A stretch of 64,000 nucleotides of DNA from Lyngbya aestuarii BL J (lineage in GTDB: Bacteria > Cyanobacteriota > Cyanobacteriia > Cyanobacteriales > Microcoleaceae). Under the pieces are notes generated by a model. That model searched no databases. It was given only the letters and a program-made list of their open reading frames with translations, and was not told where the DNA came from. Shown piece by piece: positions 39,964 to 47,186 of the stretch (positions are counted from its first letter, which is position 1; each line of letters starts with the position of its first letter). The position numbers and the translations under genes were made by a program. The stretch is taken from the NCBI RefSeq assembly GCF_000478195.2, contig NZ_AUZM01000001.1:62001-126000 (forward strand), read 5' to 3'.

Positions 39964-41320
39964 CTTGATTTAATTGAGCGGTAACATTGCCATTGACTTG
40001 ATTGGGTAGATTGCGAAAAACCAAGGTATAAATATCCGTTGGCATATCAATATTTGCCTGTTCTAATGCTTCTTTAATGGCTTGAGTGACGTGAGAAGTT
40101 GTGGCTAAATAGCCCGCTCGTCGAGAATCTACCCAAAACCGTACTTCTAAGTTAACGGTACTGGGCGCTAGTTCTTTAACTAAAATATCAGCAGCCGGAT
40201 TTGTTTCCACCTCGGGCATATTATGGAGAGCATTTAAAATAACTTTTTGCGCTGTACTGAGATCCTCACCATAATCAATTCCTACAATGACTGAACTACG
40301 ACGACGAGGAGAAGCTGTATTATTAATAATGCTGGCTTGGAAGACTTCTTGATTAGGGATATAAACCAAACGTCCGTCATAAGTTCTGAGTGTTGTTCCT
40401 CGCAGTTGAATTTGAGTAATCGTGCCTTCAAAATCTTCAATCACTACCTGATCGTTAATTCTAAATGGACGAGCCGCGAGTAAAATTACTCCAGAAATAT
40501 AGTTACTTAAAACATCTTTGAGACTAAAACCAATTGCGACACTGGTTAGTCCAAAAGCACCCAAAAGTGCCGCAAAATCTAAGCCTAAAACACCTAACGC
40601 AACTACACTTCCCAATACCCAAATACCCCCATAACTCAACCGCCCAATTAAGACTTCGGTGTTAGAATCGCCTTCTGTTTTTTGCGCCCATTTGAATGCT
40701 GCATAACGAACAGCGCTCGCGACTCCCCAAGTAAAAAAAACAACGATTAATGCACCAATAAATGCAGGTAAATTGCTAATCGTATCTCTAAAAAATTGGC
40801 GAATGGTTTCATATAAGCGCTGTCCAACATCAATCGCTAAAGGACGTTTATCAAAGGCTATATTGAGTTGCTCTTTCCACCTTTGCGCCAGGACTTCTAA
40901 TTCTAAACCAAAATCTTGAGCATCTTGCTGAGTTACGGTCATTAAAACACGGTTTTTTACCTGTAATGTGGCAATATTTTGATTAGAGTTGATATTAACT
41001 GAAACAGGGGGAATTGAGTCCGATTGAGAGAGTAAACTAGCAATTCTACGGTTAATAATTTTAGCGCGATCGCTAGCACTCACTTCAGCCAAACTTCCAA
41101 TCTGAAAAATTGGTCTTCCTCGCACTAAAACATCTGAAAAATATAAGCCATCTTGACTTTGATTGACTGGACTCGCTGAAGATTGCTGCGGAGTAGGAAC
41201 GATAACATCTTCAGTTTGAGCAATACTCAGGGGTGTAATGAGAACAAATATCGTTATACTAATAAAAAGAATAAAGGGAAGCTTAAGTTTTTGAAGTAAA
41301 AATAACTTAAAATATTTCAT
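39959..41320 (-). CDS. MscS-family mechanosensitive channel with signal peptide
   Basis: 453 residues. An N-terminal signal peptide (I-F-V-L-I-T-P-L-S-I-A) precedes a periplasmic domain of about 140 residues. Three to four membrane helices (175-260) end in the pore-lining glycine/alanine-rich helix F-A-A-L-L-G-A-F-G-L-T-S-V-A. The MscS beta domain follows, with F-R-I-N-D-Q-V-V-I and P-N-Q. The family opens on membrane tension to release solutes during osmotic downshock. It is convergent with the ferritin-like gene. Confidence 0.9.
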   Translation of the reverse strand: MKYFKLFLLQKLKLPFILFISITIFVLITPLSIAQTEDVIVPTPQQSSASPVNQSQDGLYFSDVLVRGRPIFQIGSLAEVSASDRAKIINRRIASLLSQSDSIPPVSVNINSNQNIATLQVKNRVLMTVTQQDAQDFGLELEVLAQRWKEQLNIAFDKRPLAIDVGQRLYETIRQFFRDTISNLPAFIGALIVVFFTWGVASAVRYAAFKWAQKTEGDSNTEVLIGRLSYGGIWVLGSVVALGVLGLDFAALLGAFGLTSVAIGFSLKDVLSNYISGVILLAARPFRINDQVVIEDFEGTITQIQLRGTTLRTYDGRLVYIPNQEVFQASIINNTASPRRRSSVIVGIDYGEDLSTAQKVILNALHNMPEVETNPAADILVKELAPSTVNLEVRFWVDSRRAGYLATTSHVTQAIKEALEQANIDMPTDIYTLVFRNLPNQVNGNVTAQLNQE

Positions 41321-41596
41321 TTAGATAATTTTGATTAAAGTTGAAGTTAAATCAAAGTTCAATAATTAATATGAACAAGATAAATTATTAAGTAAAATTT
41401 TACTTCTATCTTAAGATAGATTATTCTTTGTGATTTTCAGTGTAACGCACATATCGGTGAGATGCTTGATTTTGCTCAGAATGACATTCAAAAAATTATC
41501 AGCCTTTATTCAGATTCAACGTGTATTCTCAATGAAAGCAGCTTTGAATTGAGATTAGGCTAATTTATACTCAGCTACTCCAACCACAGGTAACAG

Positions 41597-42517
41597 ATGA
41601 ATCCAGAGTCTCCATTTCACGAGGGTGAACTACACGTACAACAACGGGCTAGGGAAACCCAGTCAGCGCAAAAGAATGGTCGAATTATTACCAATTCAAT
41701 GGCTCAAAATGTCATCCAATTTATTAAACAACAACCAATGGTGATACTTGGGAGTATTGACGATCAACAAAATTTGTGGGCGTCGGTATTGTTGGGTGAT
41801 CCCGGCTTTGCAGAAGTCGTTAATTCACAAACGGTTAAACTTGATTTAACTCGCACATTTCCCAATTTTGATGATCCATTTTGGACTAATATTCAGCATC
41901 ATTATCAGGTAGGTTTGTTGTTTATTGAGTTAGAAAACCGTCGCCGAATGCGAATTAATGGACGTATTATTGATCGGGGAAATGAACACTTACAGATTGC
42001 GGTAGAAGAATCCTATCCTAACTGTTCAAAATATATTCAACGACGACATTTAGTGGAGATTAAACCCTCAAAGTATTCTCCGCTCAAACGTCAAGGTAAT
42101 CAATTAGAACCCGATCAACAAATATTAATTAGTTCAGCAGATACATTCTTTGTCGTGAGTGCTTATCCGAGTCGAGGTGTTGACACCTCTCATCGAGGAG
42201 GAAATCCGGGGTTTGTGCGTGTTTTAAATGAAAAAACTTTACGAATTCCTGACTATTTGGGTAATAGTATGTTTAACACATTCGGAAATTTTGCTGTTAA
42301 CCCTCGGGCGGGATTAATATTTTTAGATTTTCAGAGTAATCGCGTTTTACAACTCACAGGTGAACCTGAAATATTGTGGGAACTCGATGATCCAACTCAG
42401 GAAACAGGAGGAACAAAACGCTACTGGAATTTTACCCTAAAATACTGCTTAGAGACTCAACTCACCCAATCCCTTAATTGGGAATTTATTGATTATTCTC
42501 CTCATAATCCATCCTAA
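41597..42517 (+). CDS. pyridoxamine 5'-phosphate oxidase (PPOX)-family FMN protein
   Basis: 306 residues with two split-barrel-like halves. The first (residues 35-160) has I-Q-F-I-K-Q-Q-P-M-V-I-L-G-S-I-D, the second (180-300) has F-F-V-V-S-A-Y-P-S-R-G-V-D. R-V-L-N-E-K-T-L-R-I-P-D-Y-L-G-N and G-L-I-F-L-D-F match flavin-binding PPOX relatives. The substrate is unknown; such proteins are often called pyridoxamine oxidase-related without evidence of that activity. ATG 41597 has a GGTAA-type weak ribosome-binding site. Confidence 0.8.
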   Translation: MNPESPFHEGELHVQQRARETQSAQKNGRIITNSMAQNVIQFIKQQPMVILGSIDDQQNLWASVLLGDPGFAEVVNSQTVKLDLTRTFPNFDDPFWTNIQHHYQVGLLFIELENRRRMRINGRIIDRGNEHLQIAVEESYPNCSKYIQRRHLVEIKPSKYSPLKRQGNQLEPDQQILISSADTFFVVSAYPSRGVDTSHRGGNPGFVRVLNEKTLRIPDYLGNSMFNTFGNFAVNPRAGLIFLDFQSNRVLQLTGEPEILWELDDPTQETGGTKRYWNFTLKYCLETQLTQSLNWEFIDYSPHNPS

Positions 42518-42549
42518 TATTAAAATTTACAACATTAATGAAAAACGAA

Positions 42550-43215
42550 CTACCAAGGTAACACTTCGCCATTAGAATGCCAAAAATTCCCAGTATTTTC
42601 TAGGTTTAATTCATCAATTCGCGCTAATAATCCCTTGACTGATTCTTCCGGGGTAATTCCCGAGTCAGTAAAGTTAGTCATCCGAGTTTTTACTAATCCG
42701 GGATGCAGGATAGCAACTGCAATTTGACGAGGTTTCAAATCAAGGGATAAGGATTTTCCCGCCATTGACAAGGCTACCTTTGACATCCGATAACCGTAAG
42801 AACCTCCGGAGGTATTATCTTCAATTGAACCCATTCTACTGGTCATTATAATGACTTTTGAACCCGGTTTTAAGTTTGGAAGAAGTGCATGAGTGAAGCG
42901 CAAAGGCCCGATTGCATTTACTTCAAATTGTTTACGAATACTTTCAAAATCAAGATTATCTAGGCTAATTCTTTCGACGATTCCGGCATTGTTAATTAAT
43001 ACATCAATGGGGCGATCACTTAAACGTTTAAGTAGCTCAGAAATAGACGTTTCAGACGTGATATCTACATCGGTTTCAATTTGCACGTTTAAATTTTTGA
43101 GTTCATCGGAAGCTGAACGACAAACCGCAATTACATCATCTCCTCGACGTTGAAGTTGGCGACAATATTCTAACCCAATTCCTCGATTTGCTCCTGTCAC
43201 GAGATAAGTTGCCAT
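42550..43215 (-). CDS. short-chain dehydrogenase/reductase (SDR)
   Basis: 221 residues. T-G-A-N-R-G-I-G (7-14) is the NAD(P) loop, N-N-A-G (75-78) is the structural motif and Tyr142-x3-Lys146 is the active-site pair. H-P-G-L-V-K-T-R-M follows. Classical SDR length. The substrate cannot be inferred; homologues are often called carbonyl or C-factor-like reductases. It lies 75 bp downstream of the NACHT gene on the same strand. Confidence 0.88.
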   Translation of the reverse strand: MATYLVTGANRGIGLEYCRQLQRRGDDVIAVCRSASDELKNLNVQIETDVDITSETSISELLKRLSDRPIDVLINNAGIVERISLDNLDFESIRKQFEVNAIGPLRFTHALLPNLKPGSKVIIMTSRMGSIEDNTSGGSYGYRMSKVALSMAGKSLSLDLKPRQIAVAILHPGLVKTRMTNFTDSGITPEESVKGLLARIDELNLENTGNFWHSNGEVLPW

Positions 43216-43290
43216 TTTTTATTCTCTGTAAATGAGTAAAGTTTCTATTTTTTTAGTTTAAAGTTAATTAGAGGAGAGATCAAATTAAGT

Positions 43291-46248
43291 TTAAACCTGA
43301 TGCCAAGCAGCATAAAAATCTGCATAAGACATCTGTTGAGCAGCATACCACAACAACTTATAAATTTCTAGAGCTTGAGGAGAGCGATTACCTTGATTTA
43401 CAGCAATTGCATACTCTTTTAAACTCGTGACAATGAACGGAAGCTGTTCTTCAAGCAATCCTAACTTCAAAGCTTCTATTGTGGTTCTATAGGTTCTCTG
43501 AGTTTGTTCAGGAATCTGTAAACTCTTAATTAAAACAGAGATTGCTTTTGGATACCCAGGTTGTAGTTTAAGTAAAGAAATTGCATATTTACGTTGAGAT
43601 TTAATTTTAGGGGTTGTCGCCAGTTTCTGCTTTAAAATAATCAGTGCTTTATCTGGATTTTTCTGCGGTTTTTGAGTCTGAAGGTGAGTAGATTTAGTTT
43701 GCCCAGGATTAAGAATAAACTGTGTTTTAAAGAGAGAATGTTCAGGCTCAATTTGTGACAAATCTTTAATCACTCTTGATCTAATTTTTTGAGGAGTTGA
43801 AGGTGATTGAATCAGATAAACTAAAGTGTTAATTGCAGTTGTATTTTCGGGATCTATTTTTCCCAGTCGATAGGCGGCTTTACGGCGAAGGCTATCTTGG
43901 GAAGCCGAGTGCAGAATTTCTGTTAAAGTCTTGATCGCAAGAGGATGACTGATACTCACTTGTCCTAAACTGCAAGCAATCTCCATTTTAGTAATTTCAT
44001 CAGGTGCCGTTTCTAATAATTTTATTAACGTGTTTTCAGCAACTTTGTTCCCCCGAGCAAAGTTTTTTCCTAAACTATAGGCAATAAGCCAACAAATTCG
44101 GGAATGATTTAAGGATTGTATATGCTTTTCAAGCTGTTTAATCACTCGCGGTCGATCAGTAGAAAATAAAGCAATTCTCGCTCGTTCTAAAATAGGTGCT
44201 GGAAAAGTTAACCATTTTTGCTGAGTCGGATTAAATTCACCATAACACCAATGAATTAATTGACCAATTATTTGATCGGCTTGACTAAATTCTGAAAATT
44301 CTGATAGTCCAGAAGCGGCTAAACAATAAGCTTGATATTGATAAAATTGACCACAATCATCGTCAAAATTGACTAAAGCTTGAATAAATTCTTCTTTCTC
44401 TGAATTTTCTAGATCAAGCCGACCTAACCAGAGTAAAATAATTTCTTGCCATTGATTTGCAAAAATGTGATAATGAGAATCTACTTTATCGAGAAAAAAT
44501 TTCCAGTTTGTAATCGCTTGTGCTGCAAAATATTCTTGAAAAGTTGAGTGATAAAAGCCATAAATTCGCTCACCAGTTGTCGCTGAAATTCCCACAGGAT
44601 GCAGCCAACCCAGTTGTAAAGCGAAAGAAAATAAGTTAATTTCATCAGTATCAAGAACGGTTTCAATAAAAGATTGACTAAAACGAAACTTCATCTCGAC
44701 TTGAGAAAAAGCATTTAAGGCTAACTTTCCGAGAACTTGATTTAGTCGTTGTCGCTGGGCTAAAGTGGTCGGAAATCTATCTTGTTTCCATTCGTAGAGC
44801 GTTTTAACAAATTGATTATAAAGGGCGGTTTTTGTACTCGGAAAGCTTCCTTGCATGACTGTCCAAATCCGACAGAGAAGGGCTAAACAGAGAGGATTTT
44901 TAACAGTATCTTGAATTCGCTGACGTTCGGGTTTTTCAAGTTCAGTAAAAAGATGAGCACCGAGTTGTGGCTGATGTTGAAACCATTTTTTAATAAACTG
45001 TTCAATTTGATTTAAGGACTTAGAATCATGATCACAAAAACTTAAATTACGATAGGTAACAAAATCTTCTAAGGGATTTTTACCCATTTCCCAAAGGTTA
45101 ATTCGACAGGTAAGAATTATATTTGCATCTGCTATCCACCCCCGCAGTTGACGCGCAACTGAACTTAACGCTACACTGGATTCAATCCCCATTTCATCAA
45201 TAGCATCTAACAGCAACCAAACCCGTTTTTGTTGAAATAATTCGGCAAATTCCTGTTGCCTTTCAGGTGAAATAATGACTTTGCGCGTGGCAGCTTTTAA
45301 CCAATCTTTGAGTAAATACTGTTCGAGTGTCTCTCCCTGTAAATCCGCTAAAGAAATCCAAATTGGAAAAAAATTATGTTCGAGTAATTCATTAGCAATT
45401 CGTTGTAATACTGTCGTTTTTCCAGATCCAGGTTCTCCGATAATGGCAAGGCGTTGAGGGTCTTTAGAGGTAAGTAGCTGTTGTAGAAATAACTCAGGAT
45501 TGATAATATCTTGAGTTTCAATATCCTCAGCATCATTAAATTCACAACTTTGATCACTTTGTAGTTTATTTTGCGATCGCCATTTGACCAAACCCAAAGG
45601 AATATAAACTTCCTGAAGTTCAAACTTCACACCATCACTTACTGTTAAAGGATTTGTAGTTAAACGTTCAATTTGTTGGGTCTGTAAACTCTCTCGACAA
45701 TATTTTAACCAAGAATTACAGTCTTCATTATTAACATCTTCTTGAACACAATAATCCTGAGAATTTTCGAGCTTTTTAAAAAGTTTTTGATCGCCAGCAA
45801 CTTGTTTAGATTTTTGCGGACGGCGTTGTTCCCATTCCTGATTAAACTGGTGTAAAATCGCTGTGCGATCCCTTCGTTTATGCCAAAACTTTAACGTAAA
45901 ATGCCATGTTTCTGATCCTCGCCGTACGGGACGATGATCTTCTAAAATTTCCAAAAAATCTGTAAGACGGTTTAACGCTTCTTTAATTTGAGGAACTGTT
46001 AGCGCATTTCCAGTCAGTTTGATCAACGCTTCTAGAAACCGCAGCTTTGTTTGTACGATTAATTGCCGTTCATCCTTCCAATCGGTTTTAATCTCTCGTT
46101 GCAAGCGTTCTAAAGCGATTTCATCACAATCTAACTCGTCGTTTGCATAGTCCAACAAAGCGGTAAGTAACTGTTTAGTACGGTTTTTGGCTTGTGGGCC
46201 ATAACTGATTCGCGGCATTTTTTCCACAAAGTTGGGGGAATCCCCCAT
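43291..46248 (-). CDS. NACHT-family STAND NTPase with HEAT-like repeats
   Basis: 985 residues. An N-terminal helical region (1-150) looks like an effector or effector-associated domain and is not recognised in detail. The NACHT NTPase has Walker A G-E-P-G-S-G-K-T-T (271-279), Walker B W-L-L-L-D-A-I-D-E (344-352) and a C-R-I-N-L-W sensor. From about 730 to 830 alpha-helical repeats resemble HEAT (T-L-I-K-L-L-E-T-A, A-A-Y-R-L-G-K-I). Bacterial NACHT proteins are linked to antiphage signalling by homology to eukaryotic NLRs; no test exists here. It is divergent from the tRNA-like RNA array. ATG 46218 (in frame, better GGA) is an alternative start. Confidence 0.85.
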   Translation of the reverse strand: MGDSPNFVEKMPRISYGPQAKNRTKQLLTALLDYANDELDCDEIALERLQREIKTDWKDERQLIVQTKLRFLEALIKLTGNALTVPQIKEALNRLTDFLEILEDHRPVRRGSETWHFTLKFWHKRRDRTAILHQFNQEWEQRRPQKSKQVAGDQKLFKKLENSQDYCVQEDVNNEDCNSWLKYCRESLQTQQIERLTTNPLTVSDGVKFELQEVYIPLGLVKWRSQNKLQSDQSCEFNDAEDIETQDIINPELFLQQLLTSKDPQRLAIIGEPGSGKTTVLQRIANELLEHNFFPIWISLADLQGETLEQYLLKDWLKAATRKVIISPERQQEFAELFQQKRVWLLLDAIDEMGIESSVALSSVARQLRGWIADANIILTCRINLWEMGKNPLEDFVTYRNLSFCDHDSKSLNQIEQFIKKWFQHQPQLGAHLFTELEKPERQRIQDTVKNPLCLALLCRIWTVMQGSFPSTKTALYNQFVKTLYEWKQDRFPTTLAQRQRLNQVLGKLALNAFSQVEMKFRFSQSFIETVLDTDEINLFSFALQLGWLHPVGISATTGERIYGFYHSTFQEYFAAQAITNWKFFLDKVDSHYHIFANQWQEIILLWLGRLDLENSEKEEFIQALVNFDDDCGQFYQYQAYCLAASGLSEFSEFSQADQIIGQLIHWCYGEFNPTQQKWLTFPAPILERARIALFSTDRPRVIKQLEKHIQSLNHSRICWLIAYSLGKNFARGNKVAENTLIKLLETAPDEITKMEIACSLGQVSISHPLAIKTLTEILHSASQDSLRRKAAYRLGKIDPENTTAINTLVYLIQSPSTPQKIRSRVIKDLSQIEPEHSLFKTQFILNPGQTKSTHLQTQKPQKNPDKALIILKQKLATTPKIKSQRKYAISLLKLQPGYPKAISVLIKSLQIPEQTQRTYRTTIEALKLGLLEEQLPFIVTSLKEYAIAVNQGNRSPQALEIYKLLWYAAQQMSYADFYAAWHQV

Positions 46249-46421
46249 CTCAACAACTTCCCCTATCTCTCAAGTGTAGTCTACATCTAGCTTTGCGGTG
46301 TCAAGATCAAAATTCGATTAGGGGAATGTTGTCACTTTATCTTATAAACATAGCAAACGGGAAGCAAACCAAAAGTTAGAAATAATGCAGGTTTTCATCC
46401 GATTAATTGCTAGTCATTTAT

Positions 46422-46548
46422 GTGGCGGGTCGCTTAATTGGTAAAGCGCAATTTTGCCCTTTGGGACGCAGATTGAGGGTTATCGTCTATACTACGAATC
46501 CCCCCTTAATCGCCGAGATGCGGGTTCAAATCCCGCTCCGCTACACCA
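46422..46548 (+). ncRNA. tRNA-like RNA 1, candidate Y RNA (upstream of the Ro/TROVE gene)
   Basis: 127 bases with a tRNA-like fold. An 8-bp acceptor GTGGCGGG (46422-46429) pairs with TCCGCTAC (46537-46544), and an unpaired A and encoded CCA follow (46545-46548). D arm: GCTT/AAGC around loop AATTGGTA. T arm: GCGGG / CCCGC with loop TTCAAAT (46520-46536). The anticodon-arm position holds CAAT/ATTG and TGC/GCA pairings around CCC-TTT-GGG. A variable-arm hairpin TCGT / ACGA with a 7-base loop sits at 46483-46497. There is no credible anticodon, so it is not a decoding tRNA. Placement before a Ro gene suggests a YrlA-like Y RNA. Confidence 0.75.
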
Positions 46549-46602
46549 AATAAAGTTCAATAGTTTCTGTCCGAAAATCAAGCTTAATTTCTGATAATTC
46601 AT

Positions 46603-46732
46603 GTGGCGGGTAGCTTAAAAGGAAAAAGCACTAACAATTCCTTGTTCATTCCTTGTCTGAAAAGGCCGAAGAATTGAGGGTTATCGTCTGATGGACGAGT
46701 GATGCGGGTTCAAATCCCGCTCCGCTACACCA
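46603..46732 (+). ncRNA. tRNA-like RNA 2, candidate Y RNA
   Basis: 130 bases, sharing its acceptor, T arm and 3' end exactly with RNA 1. Acceptor GTGGCGGG / TCCGCTAC, then A and CCA (46729-46732). T8-A9-like spacing and a D arm GCTT/AAGC with GG in its loop follow. The central domain contains CAATTC / GAATTG (46635-46640 with 46671-46676) and a hairpin CCTT / AAGG with 7-base loop GTCTGAA (46651-46665). The variable arm is TCGTC / GACGA (46684-46698) and the T arm spans 46704-46720. The motif GAGGGTTATCG is shared with RNAs 1 and 3. Gap to RNA 1 is 54 bases. Confidence 0.75.
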
Positions 46733-46771
46733 AATAAAATTCGGAAATTAAAATCAAAATTTCAACAATTT

Positions 46772-46915
46772 TTGGCAGGTAGTTTAACGGTAGAACACTA
46801 ACAATTCCTTATTCACTCCTTGTCTGAAAAGACCGAAGAATGAGGGTTATCGCTTTCCCGCGAGAGATGTGGGTACTCTGCGAGAAGGCTTCGCCAACAA
46901 ATCCCGCCCTGCCAA
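46772..46915 (+). ncRNA. tRNA-like RNA 3, T loop interrupted by a short repeat
   Basis: 144 bases. Acceptor TTGGCAGG / CCTGCCAA (46772-46779 with 46908-46915) differs from RNAs 1 and 2, and no CCA is encoded. D arm GTT/AAC with GG in the loop. The central domain is close to RNA 2, including loop GTCTGAA at 46822-46828. Variable arm TCGC / GCGA (46850-46863). T stem GTGGG / CCCGC is intact, but about 23 bases (46875-46897) replace part of the loop between GGGT and CAAAT. It is probably a diverged copy damaged by repeat insertion. Confidence 0.65.
46875..46897 (+). repeat. short palindromic insert in the T loop of RNA 3
   Basis: About 23 bases including GCGAGAAGGCTTCGCC, with GCGA/TCGC able to pair. 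It sits exactly inside an otherwise standard T loop (GGGT...CAAAT). It looks like one of the short palindromic dispersed repeats common in cyanobacterial genomes; a second copy was not found in this window. Confidence 0.5.
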
Positions 46916-46945
46916 TTGGGATTCATCCCAAAACAGAAGTTTTTT
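46916..46945 (+). terminator. possible terminator after the tRNA-like RNA array
   Basis: Stem TTGGGA / TCCCAA (46916-46921 with 46926-46931), a 4-base loop, then a T run at 46940-46945 after nine intervening bases. The offset T run makes this uncertain; leaky read-through into the small ORF and TROVE gene is possible. Confidence 0.4.
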
Positions 46946-46979
46946 CAAACCAATTTGCCTTTAGGGGCCGGAGGAAAAA

Positions 46980-47159
46980 ATGTTTAATCATACTATTTTT
47001 TGGCGAATAATATTTGAAGTCAGCTTGATCGCCTTCACTCTTAATCTCGATCAAGTCTGGGCTTCTGTCAATCATCGTCAATCTCATTTATCTAAACGTC
47101 AGCCTCCGGTTTTTAATGATGGTGGTTCGCGTTTTTATGAGTGTAATTATAACGAATAA
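46980..47159 (+). CDS. small signal-peptide-like protein upstream of the TROVE gene
   Basis: 59 residues from ATG 46980, directly behind a strong GGAGG (46970-46974). A hydrophobic segment (F-E-V-S-L-I-A-F-T-L) is followed by Q-V-W-A-S, a plausible signal-peptidase site. A polar tail P-P-V-F-N-D-G-G-S-R-F-Y-E-C-N-Y-N-E completes it. It ends 27 bp before the TROVE gene, so the two are probably co-transcribed. I do not recognise the family. Confidence 0.6.
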   Translation: MFNHTIFWRIIFEVSLIAFTLNLDQVWASVNHRQSHLSKRQPPVFNDGGSRFYECNYNE

Positions 47160-47186
47160 TTTTTCAAAAAGCAAGGAAAGAAAACC

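Noticed and set aside
46422-46915. Three ordinary tRNA genes
   Set aside because: Acceptor, D and T arms fit, but the central arm is far too long, no consistent anticodon arm of five pairs and seven bases exists next to the D arm, and the third lacks a T loop.
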